Shown here: one piece after another, positions 1-11,181 of the stretch | Layout of the letters: every line of letters begins with the position of its first letter | Numbering within the stretch: position 1 is the first letter of the stretch | Source: Tilletia caries | Taxonomy: Eukaryota > Basidiomycota > Exobasidiomycetes > Tilletiales > Tilletiaceae | Direction: 5' to 3' | NCBI GenBank assembly: GCA_032718865.1 | Contig: JALUTQ010000007.1 | Location: 806,001 to 870,000, forward strand | Length of the DNA stretch: 64,000 nucleotides | The notes under the pieces: generated by a model | Databases searched by the model: none | Told to the model about the DNA's origin: nothing | What the model saw: only the letters and a program-made list of their open reading frames with translations | Program-made: the position numbers and the translations under genes

Positions 1-24
1 TTTTCTCCTTCCCCTTTGCTACAG

Positions 25-259
25 AGACATCGAACTTGCCATGAAGCTCACAGGCACAGAGATCAGCGCACAAGTGCTTTTCCGACACGAAGGGAATCTG
101 TACCGGTACGTTTTGTCTCTCCCCTTCCTAACACTTCTTGGGCTCCCCTGGACTAGTATTGGGGGTTTGTGTGCTTACAATGCCTTCGACATTTTTTTTG
201 CTCCTTCGGGTTTCTGCAGTGGACCTGTCAACGTTGCAGCGGCGCAACCTGTAGCATGA
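25..259 (+). CDS. 3' end of an unidentified protein-coding gene
   Basis: The last two exons of a gene that begins left of the window. An acceptor (ctacag) ends at 24, exon 25..105 follows, a GTACGT donor opens an intron at 106..219 ending in ctgcag, and the final exon 220..259 stops with TGA. The spliced reading gives a C-terminal tail of about 40 residues that contains EISAQVLFRHEGNLYRGPV and ends in a short Ala-rich stretch. I do not recognise the family. The intron is 114 nt, a multiple of three with no in-frame stop, so an unspliced transcript would give a longer form ending at the same stop. The exon structure is well supported by splice sites; the function is unknown. Confidence 0.5.
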
Positions 260-891
260 TACGGTGGCAAAAATCCCTTCGTGTGCCATATATGCGCACG
301 CCTTTGGAAACTTCGAATACCCCATCCACCCTTCATTCACGAACGGTCGTGTTATGAGGGCGCGCAGAAAGAAAGCGGGCCGCTAATGGGACAACCTTCC
401 TGGTCGCGGCCGGGGCGGGGGCGGCACGCTCGGGCGCTGCTGAGCTCCAGGTACATACGCTCCCTTCCCCCTCTCGCTGTTCGTTCTTTCTGATTCCAGT
501 CACCCCGTCCTCGCTCGATGCATAGTCTTCCCCTATCCCACTGTGTTGGCAACCGCTTCGTCTTTCCTCCCCACTCTTCGTCTCGTACCTTTCATCACTA
601 TATTCCCTAGAACTGAGGGTGGGATCAATCTACAGACAGGCTTCGATCGCGCTTCTTCCGTTTCTATCATTCTGCTGCCCATTCGAGATCCCCTCTCCTG
701 CGGCTTCTCTCGCCTTTATCTGTCCTCCTTTCGGCAGTGGAAAAGGAGAAAGCCACCCTGGTCACACGACTCCGAGCAAAAGTCCAAACATGACGAGAGA
801 GAGAGAGAGGAAAAATTGGAATTTGGACTGTCTAGAAGTACGAGGAGAGAGCCCTTAGGGCGGGGATGCATCCTCATCCAAGGAGAGAGAA
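260..891. other. intergenic, convergent gene ends
   Basis: The space between the stop of the left-edge gene and the stop of the transketolase-family gene on the other strand. It contains pyrimidine-rich tracts and a short GA repeat near 790-812. Several small overlapping open frames exist, but none has splice support or a recognisable product. I see no gene here. Confidence 0.5.
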
Positions 892-3382
892 TCAGATCAA
901 GCTCTTGATGGACGCAATGATGCTCTGCGGGTCCAGATTCTGGTGGTAGACCTGCTCGGCCAGACCGCCGCATCCCTCCTTGATGACACCCATCGACTTG
1001 TACTTGGGGGTGAGCGAGCGGCTGAGGAGCCAGGTGCCCATCTTGGAGCCCAGACCGGTCTGCTGGTTTTGAGTCTCTACCACGAGGACAAAGCCAGTTG
1101 AGCCGTACTCCTTGATGGCCGCCTCGTCGACCACGTTCTGCGAGGGATTAGAGATGGAGGGGGAGAAGAAGTTTCGGTGAGCGTCGAGCGTGAGAAGCGG
1201 GCAGAACAGAAGGCAGTCCTCCAACTGCTGTTGTGGGAACAGAGCAAAAACTCACCAATGTGACCTTGTTGATCAGACCAACATCGAGACCCTCGGCACG
1301 GACGCGGTCCACAGCGTCCACAGCGCGGTGCACCATGTCACCAAAGGCAACAACATACCCCTTCGTACCCTTCCGGATAAACTCATCCACGCCAGGCACA
1401 AACTTGTAGCTCTCGTCGTAGAACTTCTCCTCGCTGTTCTCCTTCAGGATCCACGGCACCTTCGCGCGGGTGGAGAAGACGAAGCGCAGACCTATGTCAA
1501 ACAGCACCTTCTCTACGACGGCGATCATCTGCTGCGGGTCGGCGGGGAAGTAGAGCCGGGTCTCGTAGGCGTCGAGCAGGCCGTTGTCGGCGAAGAATAT
1601 GTTGATACCGAAGTGGCAGGCTGTACACAAACGCGCGCAGAAAAAGAGTTGAGGGGAGTGGCGAGAAGCAAAACGCGTGAGAACCTGCAGCTACAACTCG
1701 TACTCATGGTGGCACAAACTCACTGTTGTCGGCAATCTCATCCACACCAGCGTGCGAGAAGTGGCTGAGCACGTTGGAGAAGTTGAGTCGGGCCATGGTC
1801 GCCTCTGAGGTTATCATCTCCAAGAAGGCCGAGAAGGTGGAGAAGACACCGGTCCTGTACTCGTCCTTCTCGAGGAAGGCACCAAAGCCGGCTGCGGCGG
1901 AGAAGTTGCCGCGCTCGCAGATACCGGAGGGGACGAAGACTTCGGGGTGCTTCTGGTGGATCGCCTTGAGTCCGGTCGAGCCCTCGAGGTCGGAGTCGAT
2001 GACGAGGACCTAATTGATGAAGCCACGTGCGTCAACGCCAACCCAAGGACTTCGCTTTAACTACGCGACGCGTTATATAGTGGACACTCACCTTCTTCTT
2101 GTTCTCCTCCTTGGAGTACTTGTCCAAAACCAAGTTGACGGCCTCACCGAAAGTAACACGGTTAGCGCCCTTGGCGCGGGTCGAGCCAACGAAGAGGTAA
2201 GGAATCTCGCTGGGCTTGATGCCCTCGATAATCTTGGCCGCCTCCGTGTAACCCTTCTTGTTAAGGTGCTTGATGGCCTTGTCGGCGGGGATAACGTCGT
2301 GACCGTGGGTGGAGCCCTCGATGCCCTCGAGTCCGGGAGCCATCTTTCGCTTGGCGATGACGGCGGCGGGTCCGGGGGTGTTTATCACGGTGAGGATGGC
2401 CTCGTAGATGGAGTCGAGGTCCTCACCCTGTGCCTCGAATACCTTGAGGCCGTGGCCCTCGAGGGTCTGTCACATGGGTGAATGCGCGCGTGTGAGCAGA
2501 TCGCGACGCGTGGGGAAGATGATATGACGGAAAGAATAGAGTAAACTCACCTTCTGGACACTGTAGCCCTTGAAGTAGTCGGAAGGGTGACCAGCAATGG
2601 TAACGTCGTCTACAAGAAGGAGGAAGACAGTCAGAACAAGCGCATACATGCGCCTTTTGGGCTCAAGGATAAAGGGAAAGTAGACTGACTGTCATCGATG
2701 AAGAGCTTGACGTTAAGGTTGTTGGCAACAGCGATACGGGCAGCCTCAGCGTCGTCACCCTCCTGTTGGGAACCGTCGGAGCCGAGCATAATGGCGATCT
2801 TCTCGCGGTGGGCGAAGGAGACACCGTTGACAAGAGGCCACATGTGACCGAGACGACCGGAGGCGAACTTGACACCAGGGGTCAAGCCGAGCTCGGGGTG
2901 ACCGGGCAATTTAGAGTTGGCAGCGCGGTAGTTGATGAGGTGATCAGCAGGCATGTGACCCTCGAGAACGGCCTGGAGGTACTGTGTCGCGACGCGGTGA
3001 CCGGCCTCGTCGAAGAAAGTCTGTATGAACTCGGATCCCTTGGGCCCGCGGAAGAGAGCGTTCAGGATGGTGGTCTCGACGGTGACGTCGTAGGGGCCTC
3101 CGGTGTGGCCGGAGACACCGCGGGCTGCACCACAGGCGGTGAAGAATATGATGGCATCGCGGAGGATGTCGATGTCGTGCTTGAGGGCCTCCTTCTCGTC
3201 GGGGGTGAGCTTGCCCTTGGAAGGGTCGAGGCTGATGTTCTTAAGCTTGTCGAGCGGGATGCTGGGGACCGGGAGAGACAGAAGATAAGTATGAGACACT
3301 CATGACCGACAATGGAGAGACAGAGAGACTGGGAGACTCACGGGAAGCTCTTGATGTCGAAGTCCTTGAGTTGGAAAGCCAT
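892..3382 (-). CDS. transketolase-family enzyme (thiamine diphosphate dependent)
   Basis: Seven exons, complement(join(892..1137,1256..1620,1724..2009,2092..2466,2551..2609,2690..3261,3342..3382)), total 1944 nt, 647 aa. All introns are GT-AG. The start is an ATG beginning MAFQLKDFD, with a 41-nt first exon. The N-terminal thiamine-diphosphate half carries GHTGGPYD (about residue 65), GRLGHMWP (about 149) and the cofactor motif GSDGSQQEG followed by FIDDNDVTIAG (about 174-210). The second half has the pyrimidine-binding and C-terminal domains (VFVPSGICERGNFSAAAGFG, then FADNGLLDAYETRLYFP). Family knowledge: transketolases move two-carbon units between sugar phosphates in the pentose phosphate pathway. 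The length is slightly below the usual 660-690 aa. It ends SLI, so there is no peroxisomal SKL-type signal like that of methylotrophic dihydroxyacetone synthase. The motif DGSQQEG differs from the GDG(C/A)LxEG of classic transketolase, so the exact substrate is open. Confidence 0.9.
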
Positions 3383-3982
3383 CTTGGAAGAGATTGATAG
3401 CGAGCTGATAAGGCGCGTTTCTGGCTGTGAATGCGCGATGGGGAAGGGAGTCACTGAGGAAGTTTCTATGCGTTCCGGGGGATCACTGGCGGAGAATATA
3501 TGGCAGTGAGGGAACGTGTGTGGTGGTCGTGGTCAAGGTGAAAGCAAGGTGATGCTCTGCTCTCCAACAAGATTAGAACAAGGGGCGCGAAGACGATCAG
3601 AAAATCATCAACGCACAGAGCGTCATCCTTCGCGGGTGAGCGCTGTTTTCTTGGGGGCGCCCAGATTCTGGCACAGACCACTTTCCTGTCCATGCAGGCG
3701 CCGGGCGGGCGGAGATATGTCTTGTGCACTCACGTGCAGGAACAGCAGAAGATAGAAGCAGAAGAACGGGGACTTTCTTGCTCCCACAGGCCACCACTCC
3801 CTGAGCGATGAGCACCAGCCATCCAGCATCCAGAGACTTGGAAAGACCTGCCTGATAAGCTTGGTCGGTGCATATGTATGTACTGCATTGTGAGTTGCCG
3901 GCATTGTGATGCGTATAGACAGTGACGCGTGACGATAACCCGATGAATATCCCTGCCCTGATGCCCCGGAGCCAGGCCGGCA

Positions 3983-6284
3983 TTATCCCTCGCACGCCGC
4001 GTGATAGCTCTGGAAAGAAGGAGAGACATGAGCAAGAGCAGGAGGGCAAGAAGTCAAGAGATAAGCTCACATCTCTGCCTTCCAGGAAGTCGAGGTACGC
4101 CAGCGCAACCTGATGCAAAGAAAGAGAACGGAGGTCAGCAAACGATGGTTCCCGCGGAAGTAACAGAGCGAGAAAATCATAACTCACCGCAGCCCAGAAA
4201 GCACGATCAAGACCCAAAGCCCTCACCGCCTCCTCCTGCATGACCAGCCGACCCCTCCTCTGCGCATTCCAACTCGTGAAAATACTCCACCCTTCCAAAT
4301 CCCGATAACGCAACACCTCAATGCTCGTCCTTGTCGAACCTTCCTCCAGAACTGGCGGGTTCGTCCAGTGCAGGCTGAAGTCGTGGCTTGTGTCGAGCGG
4401 GAGGGCGCCGGGCCGGATGGAGGTCGGTAGCTTGCTCCAGGCCCAATTGGCCCAGCGACGGCGGAAGGAGTCGATCCCTGCTCCTCCTACTGCTCCTACT
4501 CCCGGACTACCCTCTGCTGGTGCTCTCGTAGTCGTCATGGGGGTTGTGGTCGCGGTCGGGGCAGGCGTGGGACTACTACTGCTTCCCTCCCCTTCCCCCT
4601 CCTGCGTCCCTGGTCCTCGCCGCGTGGAGGGAGGCAGATATGGCAACCTAGTCTCATACGACGCCGCATCGACGCCGTCGAGGAGAACAAAGTGACACAG
4701 CATCGGTGCCGTCTTCCCGCCGATCAGCCGTCTCCCACCGGCACTGGGACCATTCCGCTGTGACCCTTCGCCGCTTGCATTCCCGTTACTCGTATGCAGA
4801 TCGTTGGCGATCAGACTTGGATCCGCTCCTGCATTCCCCTTTTTGGCCATCGACGGACCAGATTGATCGCCTTCCTCCTTTCCCAGCGGATGCAAGACGG
4901 CTGAGGGCTCGGTGGGAGAATAGGGCCGATCGGCAGAGTACGATTGTGTGCTTGAAGAACCCCCACCGGCCGAGCCGAGGACGTCTCTGCCCAAGGAAGC
5001 CGTGGAAGCGTCATTCGGCGAGAGTCGATCGGCCGATCTCCCATGATGGCCCGTCTCCAGCTGTAACCCAGTCTTTCCCCTCCTTCCACACTCATCCCTA
5101 TCTTCATCCTCCTCTTCCTCATCCACGCGCTCCCGGAGCAAAACGTCCCGGGGCTCATTGGACACTTTCCGCACTTCGACCCGATGTGAGCCCGAGCCTG
5201 CACTTCGTCTTCGAGTGTGGCCCTGGCTGCCCAGTAGGGGGGTCGAGCGGCTGGTGGAGGTGGCTGTTGCGGTGCCTTGCCCTGACGACGATGACGTGTC
5301 TACATCCTCTGCGATGATGCTTGGGGTGAATGAGCCCGTGTCTTGGTCGTCGGGGACTGCGTCGTCCTTCTTGTGGGCGCCGGATAGACTGCGGCCGTGT
5401 GGGAGACGGAGGAAGGAGGCTGATGAGGTACGCGCATGATTTTGGGTCGAGGAGGAGGACGGATGTGCGCCGTCAGCGAGCGAGATTTCGGCTAGTTGGT
5501 CAGTCATTCCACGATCTGGTCTTTTAGCAGAGTCAGAAGAAGAATCCACGAGCACGTCGTCGATGGTCTCTTTTGTGCGACGGAGCGAGGGCAGGTGAAC
5601 CCTAGTGGGTACCGAGATGACTAGGGGAGACCGTGAAGAATCATGCGACGTCCCACCCTGCACCGTTGTAGCTGATCCAGCAGACGACGAGCTGTCCCGC
5701 GACGCCCGCACCCCACGCTGCCCCGCCTCGACATTCGGCGGTGTCCGAAAGGGCAAAGCAGTGCCGGGCGGTAGTGCAGGGGATCGCAGACGGAGGTACC
5801 ATCCCCGTGCGGGCTTATGGATGGACCAGGGTACATGCGCGGTAGAGGCGTCGATGAGGTAGTCCACGATCTCGCCTTGTTCGGTGAGCTCGCGCTCGCG
5901 GAAGTAGAGCGGCCGGAGCGGTTGGTTGCCGGCTGATGTTGAAGCGGGAGGCTCGATGGAGATCTGCAGACGGAGGTCGTGTATGGAGTCTGTCTCTCTG
6001 CGGAGGGGAGATAGATCGTCAGAGCGTACCGCTGATCGAGACAAGAAGGGAGAAGAGGATACGCACGTGTGTATGAGATATGAGGTCGTTGCTGCTGTTG
6101 ATGCTGGCGCTGGCGCTGATGCTGATGCTGATGCTGTTGGAAGCGGCCTGCGCATGGGAGGTGGATAGGAAGCATGCGCATGGCTTCTAGTCCCGGCAAC
6201 AACACCGACACCGCCAGCACCGCCGACACCGCCAGCACCGACACTGCCGTCTGCTCTCATTCTGTCTGCGACCGCCGCTGCCAT
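3983..6284 (-). CDS. hypothetical protein, disordered Ser-rich middle, structured ends
   Basis: Model complement(join(3983..4009,4071..4109,4188..5997,6067..6284)), 2094 nt, 697 aa. I do not recognise the family. The N-terminal part has a hydrophilic folded-looking block (IHDLRLQISIEPP, then RERELTEQGEIVDYLID and HVPWSIHKPARGWYLRLR). A long Ser/Gly/Asp-rich low-complexity linker follows, then a C-terminal block (LHWTNPPVLEEG, EVLRYRDLEGWSIFTSWNA, AFWAAVALAYLDFLEGRD). An Ala/Ser/Pro repeat encoded by GCT-GAT hexamers lies near 6103-6140. The ATG at 6284 was chosen for its context (A at -3, G at +4); an in-frame ATG at 6374 is weaker. The C-terminus is uncertain: the first AG after the last polypyrimidine tract gives a short tail ending EG at 3983, while an AG two bases on keeps the frame open towards 3597. 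It is divergent from VPS34. Confidence 0.6.
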
Positions 6285-6549
6285 GTTCCTTTGTGCGTTG
6301 CGCTGTCTTTGTCCTCCTGCTGATGCTGATCCCAATCCCAAGTCAGCCTGCGGTGGTGATGAGGTCGGACACATACACGATCACGTGACCATGCGCTCTT
6401 ATCTAATCTTAATCTTTCCCGCAATAAAGGCTCCGAGCACACCCTGCTCCCCATAAGCGCATAGGGACGATGGGACCATGACCTCCTCATGCTCATGCTC
6501 ATGCTCATGCTCATCGATAACAACACACATACGCCTGAGGACAGTCGCG
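6285..6549. promoter_or_regulatory. shared divergent promoter with (CATGCT)n microsatellite
   Basis: A 265-bp gap between the start of the hypothetical gene (-) and VPS34 (+), so any promoter elements are shared. It contains an E-box-like CACGTG at about 6382 and about four and a half copies of a CATGCT hexamer at 6488-6514. No TATA box is obvious. Confidence 0.45.
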
Positions 6550-9500
6550 ATGGACCGAGACCCGTACGAGTTTGTGAGACTGAGCGATGTCAGTCTCGAC
6601 CTCGCAGTGAGAGTGTGAGTCGCCCAGCCAGCGCGGGAAGGGGAGCAGAGGGAGAGGAGAGCGGCTGACTCGGTGCACTGTGCTCTTCCCACCCAGATCC
6701 TCGCTGCAAGGTCGCCTGCCGCGCCTGAACCGCGTCCAGCTGCTGCTCGACGATCCGGATGCAAAGCACTGGGGCACGCACCAGACTGCAGACAAGGACG
6801 GGACCTTCCCAGACCTCTTCGTCGAGTGTCAGCTCTGGGCGGACAACAAACCACTCAGCATTCCCTTCCGCACCAGCCACAAGGTCCTCAATGCGTCCCT
6901 GCAGTGAGTACCATTGTTTTTAGTTCTCTTATTCACGGCGCCAGGTTGACTTCCTGCGAATCTTTCACAGGTGGAAAGAATGGATCACGCTTCCTATCCG
7001 ACTCTGCGATCTGCCGCAAAACGCGCAGCTCACGTTCACCGTACACGACTCCGCTCCTGAAGGAAACACACATATCATCGGAGGTACCACCTTCCGTCTC
7101 TTTGGCAAGAAAGGGTACGTGCTGAGTTGCTCCAGAATATCGTGTCCTCTTGTGGAAGACTAAACTCCGATCATCTACAGAACACTTAAGAAGGCACAAC
7201 AACGGCTCTACCTCTGGCCAGGCGTAGCAGCCGATCCCTTCACCGAGAGCACAACCCCCTCGAAAGTAGCAGGCATGTCCGACGAGATGGGAAGGCTCGA
7301 AAAGCTCGTGAAGAAGCAAGAGCGAGGGGACCTCCCCCGCGTCGACTGGCTCGACAAGCTCGCCTTCCGTCACATCGAACGCATCCACAGCGCAGAGGCC
7401 GCAGCGTCCAATGCTCTCTTCCTCTACATCGACCTGCCACGCTTCGATCTGCCCATTGTCTTTTGCGAACAAGAAGCATTGCCGCCTGTCCTGCCTTCGC
7501 TCCATCATCCCGCACAGGGACCGGGATCGACCCCGGCCTCGGCGGCGGCCGCAGCTGCATACAATAACAGTTATGGCACCACAACGTCCACCACGACCAC
7601 CACGACTGCAGCAGCCGTCGCTGCCGCTCATCAAGCCCAGGGAACGCTATCTTCGAATGCTGCCGGAGGCTCAGGAGCAGGTGCAGGCGCTGGTGGTACA
7701 GGAACAGGCTTAAATGCTGCCGCACAGGGCCTAAATGCTAAAGCGTCCACAATCGACGCGTCCCTTTTCACAATTGCTGACCCAGAAATCGCGCGAGAGA
7801 ACCCGGTAGAGGCTAAACATCGTCGTCTGGTCCGAAGTCATCGTACTGGACCGCTCGATCGTGAACTCAAGCCCAACGCGACGGTGCGGGACGAGCTCAA
7901 TGTGAGTTGGCCTAGGATTCATTCTTCTTTTTCCCCTGGGCATCGGTTCCTTAACTCCCTCAAAAATACCTGTGCTACTCATACAGGCCATCCTCGCCTA
8001 CCCGCCCACCCGCGTCCTGCTTCCAGAAGAGATGGATCGTATCTGGTCATTCCGCTTTTATCTCACCCGCGATCCAAAGGGTCTCACCAAGTTTCTCAAA
8101 TCGGTCGTTTGGTCCGACGCAGGCGAAGCCAAACAGGCTACGGAGGTGCTCCTACCGATGTGGTCCGAACCCGCACTTGACGACGGATTGGAGCTGTTGG
8201 GTCCCACTTTTAGAGATTCGCGTGTGCGGTCGTATGCTGTCAAGTTGCTAGAGCGAGCAGATGACGAGGTGGGTCTTCTCTTTCCCTTATGCTACCTTGT
8301 GAACTTCAACACCTGGCTGACTCTCTCCCTCATCTTTCAACAGGAGCTCATGCTGTACCTCCTCCAACTGGTCCAAGCCCTTAAATTCGACAACCTCGCC
8401 TCCCTCTCCTCCTCAGCTTCAGCAGCAGGCCGATCAGGCTCAGGAGCCAATGGCGCAGGCCGCAGCGGAACCTTGCGCGCCAACGCGCTCCCAAGCGGAA
8501 GTGGCGGGAATAGCACCTCCATCCTACCCACCTCCTCAGACTCCATCACCTCGCCCTCTGCCTCGCTCGATGCTGGCCATACTCCTATTTCAGCGGCGAC
8601 GACGAGCACCGAACCCCTCGGTCTGACGGATTTCCTCATTTCGCGCGCGTCGAAGAATGTGGAGCTGGGGAATAACTTCTTTTGGTATCTTCGCGTGGAG
8701 TGTGAGGATAAGATCTTGGGCAAGTTGTTCAGGAGGATCAAGGCGAGGTTTGTGGAGAAGCTCAAGCAGGTCAGTGTTCGGGGACGACTTCCAATCCATT
8801 TGCAACAAGGCTGACTCTCTGACCCTCTGGCTTCTCTCTTGAAACGTAAAGACGGAGAAAGGCAATGCGATGCTAAGCTCACTCAAACGCCAGGAAACTC
8901 TCGTCACCATCCTCACCCAGCGCGCGCGCGAACTCCGTCTCTCGAAAGACCAACGTCCCAAAAAGATCGAAAAGCTCCGCGCCTTCCTCTCCGACGGCAC
9001 CAACAGCGGTCTCTCGGACGTCTTCGACCCACCCCTCATCCTCCCGCTCGACCCGAGCATCAAGGTGACTGGCATCGTGGCGGACAAGAGCTCGGTTTTT
9101 AAGAGTAACTTGTTCCCGCTGTTGTTGCAGTTTGAGCAGGCGCCTGCTGCGGGTGAGGTGGGTGGTGGGAGCGATGGTCAGGCGGCCGAATTGGAGGATG
9201 CGGCTTTGCGGATTGCGAGTGGTGGCGGAAGTGGTGCCGGAGACAGTAAGACCACTACCGCTAGTACTGCGGTGGCCAGCACCTCCACACCAAAGACGTA
9301 CGGCGTTATCATGAAGAACGGGGATGACTTCCGTCAAGACCAGCTCGTGATCCAGCTCTTCACCCTGATGGACAAACTGCTCCGGAACGAGAACCTGGAC
9401 TTGAAGATGACTCCGTACCGGGTCCTCGCCACGGGAACGCTCGATGGGATTGCGCAGTATGTGCCCAGTCTGACGATTGCGGCCATCATGGCGCAGTACG

Positions 9501-9873
9501 GCGGAAGTCTGTTGAATTATTTGAGGCATCATCATCCGGATGAGAGCAGCGTGGGCACGTTTGGAGTCAAGCCGGCTGTGTTGGATACCTTCGTCAGGAG
9601 TTGTGGTGAGTTTCCTGAACCTGGCTCTTTCGTGATCCCAATTCGTGGGTGGGTGTTGGGATACTTACGTTGCCCTTTCTTTGACCTGACTTGCAGCTGG
9701 CTACTGCGTGGTCACGTACCTTCTCGGAGTGGGCGACCGGCATCTTGACAACCTGCTCCTTGCCCCCGATGGTCACTTCTTCCACGGTATGTGCTCTGCC
9801 CTCACCATCCTGCGATCCAATTAGCGGCAATGACTGGTCCAGAACTTGTCCTTTTTCCACTCACACGTCCTCC

Positions 9874-9936
<63 letters not shown>

Positions 9937-10429
9937 CAGTCGACTTCGGCTACATTCTAAACCGGGACCCCAAGCCCTTCCCCCCGCCCGTCAAAGTGTG
10001 CAAGGAGATGGTCGACGGCATGGGCGGCACCTCGTCCGCGCATTACGCCCGCTTCAAGAGTCTCTGCCACACCGCCTTCTCGAGTCTGCGGAAGAGTGCG
10101 AACCTGATCTTGAACCTCGTCGCTCTCATGGTCGATGCTAATGTGCCGGATATCAAGATTGAGCCGGATAAGGCCGTGCTTAAGGTCAGTCCCGTCCCTC
10201 TTACTCCTCTTCCAAGGGGCTTGCCGTTTGCAAACAGAAAGATCAACTCCACTGACAGGAGGTATGCATCTGACTCTTGACGACAAAAACACAGGTCCAA
10301 GAGAAGTTCCGACTCGATCTGACCGAGGACGAGGCGATCAAGTACTTCGAGGGCCTGCTCAACGATACGTCGTATCTCGCTGCCATGTTTGACCGTCTGC
10401 ACGACGTCGCCCAATATTTCCGGCAATAG
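6550..10429 (+). CDS. VPS34: phosphatidylinositol 3-kinase VPS34 (class III)
   Basis: Ten exons, join(6550..6614,6697..6903,6971..7114,7181..7901,7987..8268,8344..8769,8852..9605,9697..9786,9940..10184,10295..10429), 3069 nt, 1022 aa. The start is [18 protein letters not shown]. Order: C2 domain ([27 protein letters not shown]), helical PIK accessory domain ([31 protein letters not shown]), then lipid kinase. In the kinase one sees [15 protein letters not shown], the catalytic loop [10 protein letters not shown] (about residues 876-890) and the metal-binding HVDFGYI (about 896-902), ending VAQYFRQ. The family makes PI3P on endosomes and phagophores in Vps15/Beclin complexes. It is longer than yeast Vps34 (about 875 aa) because of an Ala/Thr/Gly-rich insert (about 245-305) and Ser-rich inserts in the helical domain and at the kinase start. 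A long CT tract sits in intron 8. Confidence 0.97.
9872..9934 (+). repeat. (CT)n microsatellite in VPS34 intron 8
   Basis: A near-perfect CT dinucleotide run that forms the polypyrimidine tract just upstream of the accag acceptor (exon 9 starts at 9940). Its length makes it prone to slippage. It may influence use of the acceptor in front of the DFG exon. Confidence 0.9.
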
Positions 10430-10663
10430 AAACCTCTATCGCATTTGGATGAGCCCATCCTGGTGTGAAGCGGAAGAGACGGCGACCAGGCGAGAAAGCA
10501 AAGGAAGGGAGCATGGAAACTCAGTCGGCAACCAAATCTCCAGTGTGGTCGATTACTGTCACTTGAATGTCGGGGAGGCTGTAATGGAAGAGAAAGTAAG
10601 GAGGACGAAGCGATCAGCAGTTGCCATCGAGACTCGACAGTGCGAATGAATGCCACACGGAAT
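10430..10663. other. VPS34 3' flank
   Basis: Between the VPS34 stop and the duplicated last-exon relic. It is purine-rich on the + strand, with no supported open frame or splice structure. It presumably holds the 3' UTR and possibly part of the duplicated segment too diverged to align by eye. Confidence 0.4.
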
Positions 10664-10790
10664 GGACAAAACACAGAACCAGGAGGCGTTCTGAGTCGGC
10701 TTGACTGGGGACGAGAAGGTCAACTACTTCAAGGACCTGCTTAACGATCCTTCGTATCCTGCTCCGATGGTTATCCCGTCTACATGCGTG
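10664..10790 (+). pseudogene. decayed duplicate of the last VPS34 exon
   Basis: This stretch aligns by eye with the end of VPS34 intron 9 and exon 10 (about 10280-10405). The intron end (gacaaaa-cacag) is kept, then an exon-like run encoding remnants of [18 protein letters not shown] as (G)DEKVNYFKDLLNDPSYP. The frame has stops and substitutions (a TGA soon after the acceptor) and similarity fades after about 10790. It is a fossil of a local tandem duplication and is not expected to be functional. Confidence 0.8.
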
Positions 10791-11181
10791 ACGTATTAGC
10801 TCAGAACCTCATACGATGCCAAGGTGACAGTCTTGCAAGTCCCTGGTCTTGTTAGGATTGGAAGAGCCGCCGAGACGTGGGTGAGGAAGGGAAAAAGAAA
10901 ACAGATGAACGGTGACGAGGCGCGCAGAGAATCGCTATGGCGGGGTGGAAGGACGAAGGCGAAGACGGGGCCGTCGGACATGCGAGAGCTCAGTGGCGCA
11001 AAGGTGGCCCGGCGCGATCGGCTTGAAGTGGAACGAGTGAGATGGGCGGTGTGCATCCACCGTGACGTGGATAATAGATAAGAATCGTTCCCGTCCTCTG
11101 GTCCGAGTTGTGCCCTTGAGACCCAAGCTGGCACATGAGTCCGAGGCAAGGGTAGGGGGAGGTAGGAATCGAATGGTAGCA
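10791..11181. other. intergenic between VPS34 relic and ACBD5-like gene
   Basis: About 390 bases of 3' flanking sequence between convergent transcription units. Small overlapping open frames occur on both strands without recognisable content. I see nothing further. Confidence 0.4.

Noticed and set aside
3597..3982. C-terminal extension of the hypothetical gene divergent from VPS34
   Set aside because: It requires a less canonical acceptor and a 48-nt intron; the first AG after the polypyrimidine tract gives a short natural-looking end. Not excluded.
9846..9960. Leu/Ser repeat protein from the CT tract
   Set aside because: The tract is the polypyrimidine part of VPS34 intron 8; the flanking exons splice in frame without it.
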